Assembly (NCBI GenBank): GCA_944472135.2
Contig: OX235265.1
Span: 40,459,459 to 40,523,458 of the forward strand
DNA from: Trichobilharzia regenti
Lineage: Eukaryota > Platyhelminthes > Trematoda > Strigeidida > Schistosomatidae
DNA length: 64,000 nt
Direction of reading: 5' to 3'
The notes beneath the pieces are model-generated. The model was given only the letters and a program-made list of their open reading frames with translations, did no database searches and had not been told where the DNA came from. Shown here one piece after another: positions 11,093 to 21,849 of this stretch; the stretch's first letter is position 1; each line of letters begins with the position of its first letter. The position numbers were made by a program, and so were the translations under genes.

Positions 11093-14080
11093 CTACACGT
11101 TTAAACAACTTAAAATATCTATGTAGGGTGAAAAAGAGGGTGTAAGAGTCAGACGTATAAGTGCATTGTCATCTTTGAGCAGTCTGGTGACTGAGGAGAT
11201 GAACACTGGAAGTGTGTTTGCATCGCGCACATTAGCTGGTAGTCTATTCCAAATGACTGAAAACTTATTTAAGAAGAAGTTGTACCGCACGTAAGTCTGA
11301 CAGTGCTCCATAGCAGCTAGGTTGTGATGATTTCTAAGATTGTAACTGACGACAGCGGTAGGTTTAGTTATTGGCTCGGAGGAATGCAAGAGAAGATTAG
11401 TTAGCTTGTAGTAAAAGATAAGGTTTAGCTTAAGGCGTCTTTTCCAGAGGGGTTCTAATCTTAGTCTTACGCATCGCTCATGGTATTCCAGACCACTTTC
11501 TAAACCAAGAGTTCTTGAGGTAAACTGCCGTTGCACTCCCTCTAATTTAAGCTTGTCATTTTGTCTTAGTCCGCTAAGAATAAACGGGCAGTATTCTAAG
11601 ATAGGTCGGACACATACTTTGTATAATAAAACCCTAGTTTCACAACAAAAGAAATTGCGTGTTATGCATCCTATCAGCCTACGCGTTTTACGTCTGGCAT
11701 AATCAGTCTGTTCAGCGAACGTTAGGTTACTAGAGTATCTAATACCGAGATCTACGACTGAATTGAGCTTAGCTAGTTTTCGCCCATTTATTTCAAGGTT
11801 TAGATCAAGCTTACTGTTGCCGATACAAATCCAGCCGCATTTGTCAATGTTAAAATTTAGGCAGGATTCAGCACACCACGTTGCAAGGCTACTTAGTTCA
11901 AGATGTATTTTAGTAACCATATCGCTTAATTCATGAGTGTAGCAGGAGTAGACGACTTTGAGGTCGTCAGCATATAGGAATGGTTTACCTGAGGTGAAGC
12001 ACTTGCAAATGCTGTTAATGTAAACTGTGAATAAAAGTGGACCTAGGACACTACCTTGCACGACCCCACTTGAGATCTGCCTAGGATGAGACAATACAGA
12101 TCCAACTTTGGTTATTTGTACCCTGTTGCTTAGAAATGATTTTAACCAGTTCAGTAATGGGTTGCGAATTCCACAAGAGTACAGCTTCTCAAAGAGAATA
12201 CTGTGAGATACCATGTCAAATGCCCTAGATATATCGAAGTAAAGAACAACGACTAGCTTACGTGCTTCGCGACTACTAGTGATGCAGTTGAAAAAGTCGA
12301 AGTGGCAAGTAACGCAGGATCTATTTTTGAGAAATCCGTGTTGAGACCTTGTAACAAGATCCTCCCTAATTAGGTAGTCTGACAATTGATCTTTACAACT
12401 TTCTCCATGATTCGTGAGATAACTGGGGTTATATTTATGGGTCTGTAATTGCGGACGTTTGCCCTATCACCAGATTTGTAATGTGGAATTATGAAGCTAG
12501 TTTTCCACTCACTAGGGTAAGTGCCAGTGTCCATAGATATTGAGAAGAATTTAAGAAGTAACAGGGTATATCACACCCACTGTTTTTGAAAATTATCGAA
12601 GCGAGGCCATCCGGTCCCGTACTAGTGGAAGGTTTAAGGCTTTTAATTGCTTGTACTATTAACTGATTAGTGAACACAATGCTTTCAAGGGAAGAGATAG
12701 TAAGGGGAGCGGTTTCACCAGGCATATGTGTTTCTAAACTAAAGTTTGCAAACCAATCACTGAAGAGTTCACAGATAGTGGCAGGTTCATTGTAGATTAC
12801 TTTGTCGTGAAGTAAGTATGGGATTTCCCTCGCCGACTGCATTCGTTTTTTAAGAAGTGCCGTTAAGTTATAAACTTTGGAGGTACTTTCAAGTGCCGTT
12901 AACTCTTCGTCGAGGTCCTTTTGAGAACGTAGGCGCTTGATAGATTCAAGAGACTCGTGGATTGAGAGCAATAGTGATATGTCCTTAGTGGAATAGTACT
13001 GTTTCTTCAGCTTCCTTAACTTATTACGGTGTGCCCTTGGAATATATTCAGTTCGGTGTCTACTTAATTTCACTATTTTCTTTGGAGCAACTGTATCTAG
13101 ACAAAGGGTAACATTCCTGTAAAACAGGGTTACTAAGGCCTCCAGGGAGTCAGTGGTAAAATAGTCATCCCATTGACAGAGTCGAATAAGTTCTTGGACT
13201 AATCCCCAGTCTGTATATTTGTAACTACGACATATTGTGCTTCCTGAGTCTTGTTTGTTTCCTGTATTTAGTGGTGAGAAAGGCAGAGAGCAGAGTACCA
13301 TTCTATGGTCACTACTGGAAAATCGATTACCAACATAGTGGATACTGGGATTGTGTCATGACAAAAAACAAGGTCCAACATGTTGTCACCACGAGTAGGT
13401 GTCTGGACGTGTTGTTGCCATCCATAACAGTCTATAGTGGCAAGTAATTCGTCGAAGCGTTGGGGGCCGGAACTAGTTAGCCAATTGACTTCTGGAAGAT
13501 TGAAGTCCCCTGCAATTATTTTGTAATTAGCACTAAACGAGGATGCATGTGCAAACGATTTAGCTAATAACGCATCAGTTTCTTTTGTTGCGCTTGGTGC
13601 TCGATAAACACAGCCTATGAGAAGTTTGTACTTATCTCCATGTAAGACAACCCAGAGTGAGTCAGGTACATTATTCATTGTTTCATCTTCCACCTTACTG
13701 ACTACAAATGAGTTATGTATATATATGAGACATCCTCCACCACGCTTGCAATCTCTGTTTGCACGGTGTACAGTGTAATCATCGATACCTATATGCACAT
13801 CAAGTACAGAGGATGAGCACCATGACTCAGTAATCAGAGCTACAGTAGGCTTGGCGACTAATAATAATGTCCTTAGTTCAGATATCTTATTGATTAAGGA
13901 ACGTGCATTAATTAGCAATATCGTGAATAAGTCACGGGATACTACAAACTGGCTTAAAATGTCACCATAACCTAAATCTATTTGTGCGTCAGCACCGCAA
14001 GAATTTATGAATGAAAAGGAGGTCGGACTGGGTGTCTGCACATCGGAGTTGGTGTGCAATGAGGTGGTCCTAGGTGCCAT
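11093..14080 (-). pseudogene. CR1 LINE ORF2 (endonuclease-reverse transcriptase), three frameshifts
   Basis: Nicks the target and reverse-transcribes the LINE RNA. The N-terminal apurinic-type endonuclease shows NARS, TESW, GDFNLP and, after a shift, SDHRMV. A linker follows, then the RT with STGPDGL, DISRAFDMVSH, GVVQGSVLGP and the catalytic YADD (about 11970). A conserved C-terminal tail ends at 11093. The start at 14080 overlaps the ORF1 stop by about 75 bases. Comparison with copy 2 reveals three single-base deletions in this copy: near 13339 (a missing C), near 12568 (G run) and near 12389 (a missing C). Corrected length would be about 995 codons, normal for CR1. Confidence 0.9.
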
Positions 14081-15477
14081 GGGTCGTACCAGTGATTCAG
14101 GACACCTGGAAAATTTACCATGTGTTCCTGGATATAAGGGTAGTACAGGTTGGGCCTAGGTTGACGGTTAAAAGGCATAGCATCAGAAGGTCTACCCATC
14201 CAACTGCTATTCGTCATACCGGTATACACCTTCGGGTTGTTTTTATAACTTAAAGGGAATTGTGAAGGAAGGTGCTTTGGCTGCAAGACTTTAGGAGTCT
14301 TGGAGCCTGACTTTCTATAAGGTGGAGCATGCGGAACACCTCCAGATGTACTTATGTTTCGAGAGGAGTTTTTCGTAACAAGTGATGGTTTGTTGGCATT
14401 CTTACTCTCAGCAGGCTTATTGAATACAAAGTATTCTTCCCCATCATTAGTCTCAACCCTGCGAAATTTGTTCATCGTGGTGAGGTTACTACGTTTGGGG
14501 GGAAATTTCTTAGAACAACTTGCAGAAGTTCTAGTCATTTTAACATCTTTCGATGAGGCTTTGTTTACAGGGGTACTGGTATCTAAATCAGTTCCTAGTT
14601 CCATTGGCAGGTGTGGTTGTTGTGTAGTTTGCTGAATGCTAGTTTCAGCACTAGGTGTCTGTTGCTGTGCACGATCCTTATTTGGTAAATCAAAGCTAGA
14701 GGAGGAGGTGACCAGGTTATTACTACGCATTATTCTGCGCTGACACGGTGTTTTATCCTGAGCTACGGTTATAGACTTATAACTGCTATTCAGTCTTAAG
14801 TGATCCTGACATTTAGTAAACTTACTAGCATCAAGGGAATTACTGAATTTAAAAATGATTGGGCAATTAGCCTGGTTAGACTTTTTACGAAGTCGTTTGC
14901 ATTCACATGGAACACTAGCCATGCCGCAACAAATCAGGATTTTGTGTCTTACAGTTTTCAGGGGCAGAGAGTCTGGGACGTTGTAAACTATAGCTTGGTG
15001 AGAAGAGGTTATACGCTTCATCACCTCCGTAGCCAAGCAGTCAATCAGATTTTCAGCTTTATTTAGGTTGTCTGGAGATATTTTAGGATGCCTTTCTAAA
15101 AGACAGGCTATTGGGTCTAAATTCAAAAGCTTATTTTGAGTTACATCCAGTAAACACTTAACCTGGCCAATATCAGAACGGCTCTCCGTGGTATTTGAGA
15201 TTGGCAGTGACATACTATCAAACTGATCTAATTTTTTCTGAATTTCACTTACTTGCCTCTGCATATCTTTCAAAAGGAGGTTTAGTTTACAGAACTCAGA
15301 GTTCTCTAACAGAACATCTTTCACCTGTATCACAGGAGTGAGATCTGCACTCAAACCATTTTGAGAGCTAGTAGTTGATACTGTATTACGAGGCGGTAAT
15401 GCAGTTATAACCGAATTTAAGCCACTATCTAAAACAATTGTGTTTCTACGAACACGTTTTTTAGAGATTTGGACCAT
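14005..15477 (-). CDS. CR1 LINE ORF1 protein (490 aa)
   Basis: Open frame upstream of, and overlapping, ORF2, in the position of a LINE ORF1 nucleic-acid-binding protein. It has a basic N-terminus (KKRVRR), a short predicted coiled coil (about residues 60-90, LLLKDMQRQVSEIQKKLDQF) and a central segment resembling the RRM-like region of LINE ORF1 proteins (about 165-255). A long Ser/Thr/Pro-rich C-terminus follows. No CCHC zinc knuckle is visible. The role is inferred from position; sequence similarity to a named ORF1 was not established. Confidence 0.75.
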   Translation of the reverse strand: MVQISKKRVRRNTIVLDSGLNSVITALPPRNTVSTTSSQNGLSADLTPVIQVKDVLLENSEFCKLNLLLKDMQRQVSEIQKKLDQFDSMSLPISNTTESRSDIGQVKCLLDVTQNKLLNLDPIACLLERHPKISPDNLNKAENLIDCLATEVMKRITSSHQAIVYNVPDSLPLKTVRHKILICCGMASVPCECKRLRKKSNQANCPIIFKFSNSLDASKFTKCQDHLRLNSSYKSITVAQDKTPCQRRIMRSNNLVTSSSSFDLPNKDRAQQQTPSAETSIQQTTQQPHLPMELGTDLDTSTPVNKASSKDVKMTRTSASCSKKFPPKRSNLTTMNKFRRVETNDGEEYFVFNKPAESKNANKPSLVTKNSSRNISTSGGVPHAPPYRKSGSKTPKVLQPKHLPSQFPLSYKNNPKVYTGMTNSSWMGRPSDAMPFNRQPRPNLYYPYIQEHMVNFPGVLNHWYDPWHLGPPHCTPTPMCRHPVRPPFHS

Positions 15478-15580
15478 AATTTCAAGAATTATATGACAAT
15501 AAGCAGTAAATAAATTTCAGAGCAAACACGTGCAAAAATGTCACCAATTTCGAACGTACCGCCAGACATTCGCAGATGGC

Positions 15581-16877
15581 CTTGATCATGATCATGATCA
15601 ATCAAAGACAAATGTGCACTATCATGATCATTATCACGAATATTCACTTTACCGTCAACTTCATCATTTTCAAACTCTTTATTAACAGAAGTAGACAATT
15701 TTGGTTCCTCCTCGCAAATCCTTAGAGGTTTTAAAACTTCACTCGGACTAGTTATACTTTGTAAACTTTTGGAGTCAGAACTGCACTCTGAAGCAGTAAC
15801 TCTATTCTGTGACACTCTGTTCAACAATGGCTTACCAGTTGTAACTACAGACTTCTTCACCGCACCGTTATCGTCACACATTTCGGAGTCAGGCCTGGAG
15901 TTTACATTTAGCTTATCACTGAACTTGCTCACTGGTTCACAGTTCACCTTTGTATGCACCTCTTGAAAACGTTTAAAACACAACCGTGTTTGTCTTCCGC
16001 CTTGTAACTTATCCGTTGAGGATGTACTACGAATCCTGTTACACTCACTAGGTCTATATGCATTACTATACATTATGGAGCCTTCTCAATATCCACCTCT
16101 CTGAGGCCTACCCGTCATCAATGATTGCATTTTGCTCTCAGACTGCTCTATTCTAGGGTTGAGATGTAATATAATGGCATACTTGCTCATAGATTGATTG
16201 ACACTATCCTTTACTAGTTTCAGGATATCATCAAACCTTTGCTCGATACCCTCATCCTCCATACGGGAGCTTATCTTCACCCACTTCCTTTGCAGTCGAG
16301 TAGGTAGGCGTCTCGCTATTACTTCTAGTATAAAACTCGAGTTGAGGTCATTCATGCAATTCATAGAAATCAAGGTATTCCTATAGGTCATAAGATTATC
16401 TAAAAACTCAGTAAGTGCCTTGGAGTCATCTTGAAGTTGACTGACGTTACCTTTGACGGCTTCGTATACGTTCCTTACAATCATTGAAGGTCTTCCAAAC
16501 CTTTGACGTAATATGCTCATAGCCTCATCGTAGCCTTCTTTTGGCTTCATAAACTTACAAAACTGTATAGCACTTGAAGCATCTCCAGTGCAATACGTCG
16601 TCAAATACATTAACTTCAATTCATCACTTAATAGAACACTACTCAACATGATCTCAAACTCCTTTACAAATTGTAAATAATCAGCCGGGTTTCCATCAGA
16701 ACACCGTGGTTCTAATTTAGGGAGTTTGATGTTCCTATTATCCCTGAACGGCGAAACAGTAACATCAACTATGTCATGCTTAACATCAGACACATCGTTA
16801 CAATTAACAGACAAGTCACCATGACTTACTTTCCTGTTTGAATCCAAGACACTCTGTCCCTTCTTTGACCCAGGCAT
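15581..16877 (-). pseudogene. Gag N-terminal part (5' half of a split gag, with an in-frame TGA)
   Basis: Starts MPGSKKGQSV at 16877 and carries the conserved BEL/Pao Gag core (DUF1759-like): FDGNPADYLQF-type, MSILRQRFGRPS and ARRLPTRLQRKWVKISSRME. A TGA at 16086-16088 follows RPQRGGY where the intact copy has CGA (Arg); the frame then continues to the LINE junction. The zinc-knuckle relic reads CFKR where the autonomous element has CFSC. The 3' half is at 9436-10044. Confidence 0.85.
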
Positions 16878-17021
16878 TGTTGAACTTGACCCAATTCCAA
16901 AAGAGTTCCAGATATTGCTTGTTCACAGAGGACTTGACTGGCACCAGGAAAAATGAACGGCGACTATCCAAACTTTCACCAACTGTTTGAATCCGTCAGA
17001 TCTGTTTCCATCGTCAGAAAC

Positions 17022-17381
17022 TGTCAGCCACGTCTCATAAACCGTTAATGCCCAGCTCTTGCTACGCTCGGGCCCACGCTGTTCCTTGAAGTTTTCAGAA
17101 ACGCTTAGTTATAACGGACGAAAAAACCAAAACACATATTGGCCGCTTGAGATTTCTTTATTGTTACACCAACATATAAAAATAGTAATTGAACTAAGGT
17201 CTGTGAACAAATATTACAATAATGAATCACAATATTACTTCTGATGGTTTACTGCTGACTTCTTTCTGAACAGCGACCGATGAGACGATGACTGTCGTAT
17301 TGATGCCTCCGCGAAAATTGGGGAAGTTGGTTTTGAGCAAACAACCAAGAATTGATCGTTCAATCTTCAACTCCATTGACA
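17022..17381 (-). repeat. 5' LTR of the element at 7931-17381
   Basis: 360 bp, TGTCAG...TTGACA, nearly identical to the 3' LTR at 7931-8290. Followed by the GACGT target duplication at 17382-17386. Confidence 0.9.
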
Positions 17382-17386
17382 GACGT

Positions 17387-18475
17387 TATTAGAAAATGAA
17401 TGAGATAAGACATTGTTAAGTGGTATTTAAAGATCCGACAATGGACAGCAATTTAATTTATAAGTTGCCCCATAAATCTGTGCAGAGCCCACTTTGTGGT
17501 TTCTCAACAATAGGCTGAGCGAATGGTGTATATTTAAAGGTAGAATCATGATCTGTCTAGGCGTTCATTATTATCTTTTTCAAGATAAAGATGTAAGCCC
17601 TCATAAAAACCAGAAATATCTCGAGCCTTCAAATTGCATATTGGTGTTCCTGCAGAATGGGGCGATTCACCCTAGTGACCGCCATCATATCTACTGATCA
17701 GCTAGCAACACCCTCCCTCCTTTTTTGATGTTAGGCTCTGAGACTATGATTATTATGGCTACCGCAAATATATAGCTTGGTACCAGACATGTTCGTACCT
17801 CATATTCCATCTCCCTAGCTTTCTTAATGAGTGCTTCCAATAGGTTTCTGCGCACATCTTTATGAACATATTATATATGTGTGCATGCATCCTAGTGAAC
17901 AGATTACTTTACAAGAAGTAAAAACCTTAAAGAATAAAATGAACAGGTTTTGTGAATAGTGGAGCAAGATTCAGCAGAACAATATAGCTAGGGATCAATG
18001 TAGGTAGTATGGACTGAAGGTAAGGTCGGTTGGCAGGACTTAGTGTACTAAATTATCATGACAGTCTTATATATAGTAAACATTTGACATTGCAAAGTAA
18101 CCTGTCTACATATATTATAAAAAGATATTAACAGAACCAACAAAATTTCAGCATTTGGTTGACAATACTACAGACGGGTAGTTAGTACTACAGGTAGTCG
18201 TAAAGTAAATCAATCTATGTATAATAAGAGCATAGTCAGTGTCATAATTCGTATTATCAAAGAATACATTAGGCTCAGTAACTGAGCGTTATAAGGAAAA
18301 TAAGAGCGGTAAACCAAGAGAACATTTGCCGCGTAAGTACTTTAATCATTTTAAGTATTTTAATGACAATCTAATTTAAGAATTGAACATGCATAATTAC
18401 CAAGTATCATTATGTTAGTCTAGGAAGTAGTGTACTTTCTGTAGTTAAGCATTGAAATGTCATTGTTTCACCACT
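17387..18475. other. No gene recognised; possible LINE 3' UTR
   Basis: No convincing coding region. The right-hand part lies directly downstream, on the minus strand, of the LINE ORF2 scrap at 18476-18900 and may be its 3' UTR. Confidence 0.4.
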
Positions 18476-18900
18476 CTACCAGCGGCTGAGATCTTTTAGA
18501 CGGGCTAGAGTGGATATGTTAATATGTTTTTCTAGGCTCCTTTTGAAACTGTCAGGCCTTTCACAGGATCTTATCTCAGAGGGTAGTTGGTTCCAAAGTT
18601 TGCAATATTTAATGGTGAAGAAGTTAGCTCTAGTGGTTAGTTTATGGGTGTTAACATTGAGAAGGTTGTTATGGTTGCGTAGTCCATACGATTTAGGATT
18701 AGCCCAGGTTATGGACGAGTTACTGTTACAGTGCTTTCTTTTAACTTTGAATAAGAGAAATAAATTGCACTTCAATCTCCTTAACCATAAGGGTTATAAG
18801 TTCAGTCGAATACATCTGTCAAGGTATTCTATTTGCTGATCATAGCCTAATATGCGTTTCGTGAGGAATCTTTGAACACTTAGTGATTTACATTCAAAGA
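18476..18900 (-). pseudogene. LINE ORF2 C-terminal fragment
   Basis: An open frame of 99 codons matches the pattern of the CR1 ORF2 tail (YGLRNHNNLL, FFTIKYCKLWNQLPSEIRS; compare YNLRNHHNLA, FFLNKFSVIWNRLPANVRD in copy 1). It is clearly a different, more diverged LINE family. The RT core is absent: the fragment is 5'-truncated where gag-derived sequence begins at about 18921. Confidence 0.7.
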
Positions 18901-18920
18901 TGCAGTGAAATCGGCGAGTT

Positions 18921-20340
18921 AACGTTCAGATTTGAGGATATAGCTGATAGAGGGAAGTTAGCAAATGAACTCTGCAACGATTTTCCAACCTAGGGCGTCA
19001 ACCTGAGAAGGGTTGTAGGCGTACTGCTGTAAGTCCTACAGTTCTTCAAAGGGTAGCGCATCAATGAGCAGTCCAATGTGCTTCGTGTGTGATTTTGTAC
19101 ATATGTTCATATTGTATATACTGAATTGATATCATCTGTCATCTAGCTGTTGGTAATTCTGTTTGTGTCTGAACGACGTCCATTTGAATCATCAACCTGA
19201 GAAGGAATGTAGGCGTATTGCTGTAAGTCCTACAGTTCTTCAAGGGTAGTTTGTCATGCCGGAATCCACAACATTTGATGTGTTGATTGTACATATGTTT
19301 GTGTTAAATAGTTGTGTGAGTTCCAATTATCGTAATTGTTGGTTAATCTTGTTTGTGTCCGGACATTCCACAAATTACAATCGTCAACCTGAGAAGGGTG
19401 TAGGCGTACTGGTGTAAGTCCTCCAATTCTTCAAAGGAATTCCATCAAGACATGATCGGCGAGGTTGTTTGTACTGTTTGTATATATGTGTGGTGTGTCA
19501 TATCAATTGGTGTTTTTTGGATTCATTGTGTTTACTTGTTGTTTTCGTATCTTGTTTTTATTGCGTAATTTTGTTAAAATTTTCGTCGTGATTACTCCTG
19601 AAGTTGTTTCTAGTCTTCTACATCCGTGAATGAATTGATTGATGTTACAGACAGCAGATGGGTCGTATACGCCGGGGAGGGTGTTGCTGAGAATGAAATG
19701 CACACGGAGATAATTGTTAGCTGCGGTCCGACACGCCGGGGAGAAAGAGTGTAAACGACTGATGCTCGCATGCGTCACCGTCACTAGAACTGAGGCAGAA
19801 TGAGTGACAAGCGATTTCAGTTGTAATTGGTAGTGAGTAGATAAGAGGATGTGCGTAGAGTATCGTGAGGTGCTGCTATGGTCACGTTGCATTCTGCAAG
19901 AGTCATTCTAGCAAGTGGCGATTGTGTTGCAAGATGTCAAGAGGAGGTCTCTGTCTGGAGGCGCAGGTCGTCAGCGATGTGTGAGATTGTGCTGTGGGTA
20001 TGCTTGTGGTGTGTTTGCTTTTCTTTTTGTTTCCCATTTCAGCTCTGTCCATGTGACCCAGGTTCTCGCAATGGCATCCAAGTCAACGTGTATTGGTCGT
20101 GAAGGGAAAAATGTTTGGATCCCTTTTTTGCCGGGGAGTGTCAATGGAGTTGAAGATTGAACGATCAATTCTTGGTTGTTTGCAGAAACGCAACTCCTAC
20201 ATATTTTTCGCGGGAGTAATGGAGTATGAAGTCATCGCCTAATATTTAGCTTTTCAAGGAAAATAAAATGCTATCAGAGGTAATGTCGTGATTTATTTTT
20301 GTAACATTCATTCTTAGACCTTGTGTAATAACCTTATTGG
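18921..20340 (+). mobile_element. 3' fragment of the Gag-only BEL/Pao family
   Basis: Contains the last codons of gag (to the TAG at about 18991), the three tandem units starting near 18997, 19191 and 19382, the 3' region, and a 3' LTR starting TGTCAATGG at 20139 and truncated at about 20340. From 18923 to 20184 it is almost identical to 8245-9506 read in reverse (paired positions sum to 28429). The left boundary abuts the LINE fragment. No 5' LTR was found. Confidence 0.85.
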
Positions 20341-20439
20341 AGAGAAGAGGACACAAATTTGCGAAAGACATCTTTTCAGCGATTTCATTCTCAAATGCTG
20401 TACAGTCGCATTTATATTGATTATTTTACATTGACACAA

Positions 20440-21840
20440 TTATTATTTGTTTAATTCCACAGAGTAACGAAGGTGATAATAATTTTCTACTCGATGTGAA
20501 AGTTTGAAGGTACGAATATAGATTACAAGGGGCTTAGAGACAAGATTTCATAGGATTAGAAAATAGTTACAACTTCTGCAAAATTAATATTTGATAACTG
20601 GAGAAATAAATAAATAAAAAGTGATAATTGTTTTCAACTTGATATGAATTACAAGAGGCTTAGAAACGCAGGGATAGAACGAATTACAGGTGTGAACTAA
20701 ATGAGCATGGAAACAAATTGAAATCAAAAACAAATCAACTCGAAATGTATGTTAGGAGGTATGAAAATAGATTACAAGAGGCATAGAAACAAAAAATTAC
20801 ACAGGATTAGAATATAACTGTGAAATGGATATTATGGACGGATTAAACTGTGATCAGGAGGAGCATGGGACAAAATTAAAATAACTGGTTTTATGACTGA
20901 AAATTTGAGCCTGAAATGAAAGTTCGACAAATCGTATCGGGTCTGACTCAAAATGGCTACCCGATACGTTTTGTCCGAAAGAACATGAAACCTAAGCCTA
21001 AAAGAGAAGAATGCGATACAGCGCCAAAGAAAACGCTGCATCTAAATCTGCATTTCAAGGGAGATTTGACAGCTGATATCCTGAAGAGGAAAATATCCAG
21101 CTTTTTAATGAAGACCTTTCCTGCAGCAGCACTAAGAGTGACATTATCGAGCCGTGCAATACTTCGAGACAACACGAAGGACAAGCTCTCGCATATGACC
21201 GATTCATTGTGCATATACCAGTTCACTCTCTCGTGCGGAGCTAGGTACATGGGTCGTTGTATGCGCGTCCTTTCAAAACGTGTTAGAGAACACTACCCAG
21301 CGTGGCTACAAAGCGGAGGCACCGGTTCAATCAGAAGTGCCATTATTGAACATCTGGTCAACACCACCTACAACATCTCAAGTGATTCCTTCAAAGTAAT
21401 TTATAAAGTCAACAGAAACCTACGAAGAGCAGTATGTTTCCGACTTCTTTGTACTGCAGGGGCCCTTGCAATATGCATCGAGGAGCCGGAGCTGTGTGTT
21501 CAGAAGAAATTAGTTCAACCTCTACAACTAACATGGACCTAGTTCGGTATGTTACCTTAGCTTACGTTTTTACTCTTCTTCGTCATTTTTCGTTCTTGCT
21601 TTTCCTTTTGAGCATTTCTTCGTTCGCTGTGTGTCTGATCCTTAGTCACTCAGTCATCAAGAGATCCACCCAAATGTTTTTCAGTTATAAAACCAATTAT
21701 TTTAATTTTGTCCCATGCTCCTCCTGATCACAGTTTAATCCGTCCATAATATCCATTTCACAGTTATATTCTAATCCTGTGTAATTTTTTGTTTCTATGC
21801 CTCTTGTAATCTATATTCGTACCTTCAAACTTTCACATCG
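20440..21840 (+). mobile_element. Penelope-like element, 3' part with inverted terminal repeats
   Basis: Contains the endonuclease ORF 20916-21542. Flanking it are about 140 bp inverted repeats (20764-20903 with 21677-21818, nearly identical). Further degenerate copies of the 'gattacaagaggcatagaaac' motif lie to the left at about 20495-20545 and 20640-20665. Penelope-like elements are known for flanking terminal repeats in direct or inverted orientation. The reverse transcriptase part is missing, so the copy is incomplete. Confidence 0.75.
20916..21542 (+). CDS. Penelope-like element GIY-YIG endonuclease region (208 aa, partial protein)
   Basis: C-terminal part of a Penelope-like polyprotein. 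The GIY-YIG signature appears in the form CIYQFTLSCGARYMGR (about residues 97-112), followed by the helix SKRVREHYPAW and the downstream motif SAIIEHLVNTTYNIS carrying the acidic residue. The N-terminal 90 residues (YPIRFVRKNM, CDTAPKKTLHLNLHFKGD, AALRVTLSSRAILRDN) match the linker before the endonuclease in this family. The RT domain that should precede is absent, so the ATG at 20916 is probably just the first methionine of a truncated copy. Confidence 0.8.
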   Translation: MKVRQIVSGLTQNGYPIRFVRKNMKPKPKREECDTAPKKTLHLNLHFKGDLTADILKRKISSFLMKTFPAAALRVTLSSRAILRDNTKDKLSHMTDSLCIYQFTLSCGARYMGRCMRVLSKRVREHYPAWLQSGGTGSIRSAIIEHLVNTTYNISSDSFKVIYKVNRNLRRAVCFRLLCTAGALAICIEEPELCVQKKLVQPLQLTWT

Positions 21841-21849
21841 AGTTGAAAG

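Larger units (their letters stand above)
10045..15580 (-). mobile_element. CR1-like non-LTR retrotransposon, nearly full length (copy 1)
   Basis: Two-ORF LINE on the minus strand: a 5' UTR of about 100 bp, ORF1 (15477-14005), an overlapping ORF2 (14080-11093) and a 3' UTR of about 1 kb ending in a (TTA)n trinucleotide tail at 10045-10070. A 5'-truncated relative at 22981-26587 confirms the 3' UTR and ORF2. A roughly 75 bp LINE-tail-like sequence is inserted in its 3' UTR (about 10298-10371). It interrupts the gag of the surrounding BEL/Pao element. Apurinic-endonuclease and RT domains place it in the Jockey/CR1 group; the subfamily is not assigned. Confidence 0.88.
7931..17381 (-). mobile_element. 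Non-autonomous Gag-only BEL/Pao element, interrupted by a CR1 LINE
   Basis: LTRs of 360 bp at 17022-17381 (5') and 7931-8290 (3') each run TGTCA...TGACA and differ at only a handful of positions. The target duplication GACGT is perfect (7926-7930 and 17382-17386). Internal order on the minus strand is leader, gag (16877 to 15581, resuming 10044 to 9436), three tandem units of about 194 bp, a 3' region, and the 3' LTR. There is no protease, RT, RNase H or integrase. A CR1-like LINE occupies 10045-15580, and about 55 bp of gag are missing at the junction. Similar LTRs suggest a fairly recent insertion. It presumably depended on an autonomous BEL/Pao element such as the one at 26622-33456. Confidence 0.88.

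Noticed and set aside
15581..15610. Short 'gatcatgatcatgatca' palindromic run taken for a regulatory site
   Set aside because: It encodes the Asp-His repeats of gag (DHDHD) next to the LINE junction; a small in-gene slippage is enough.
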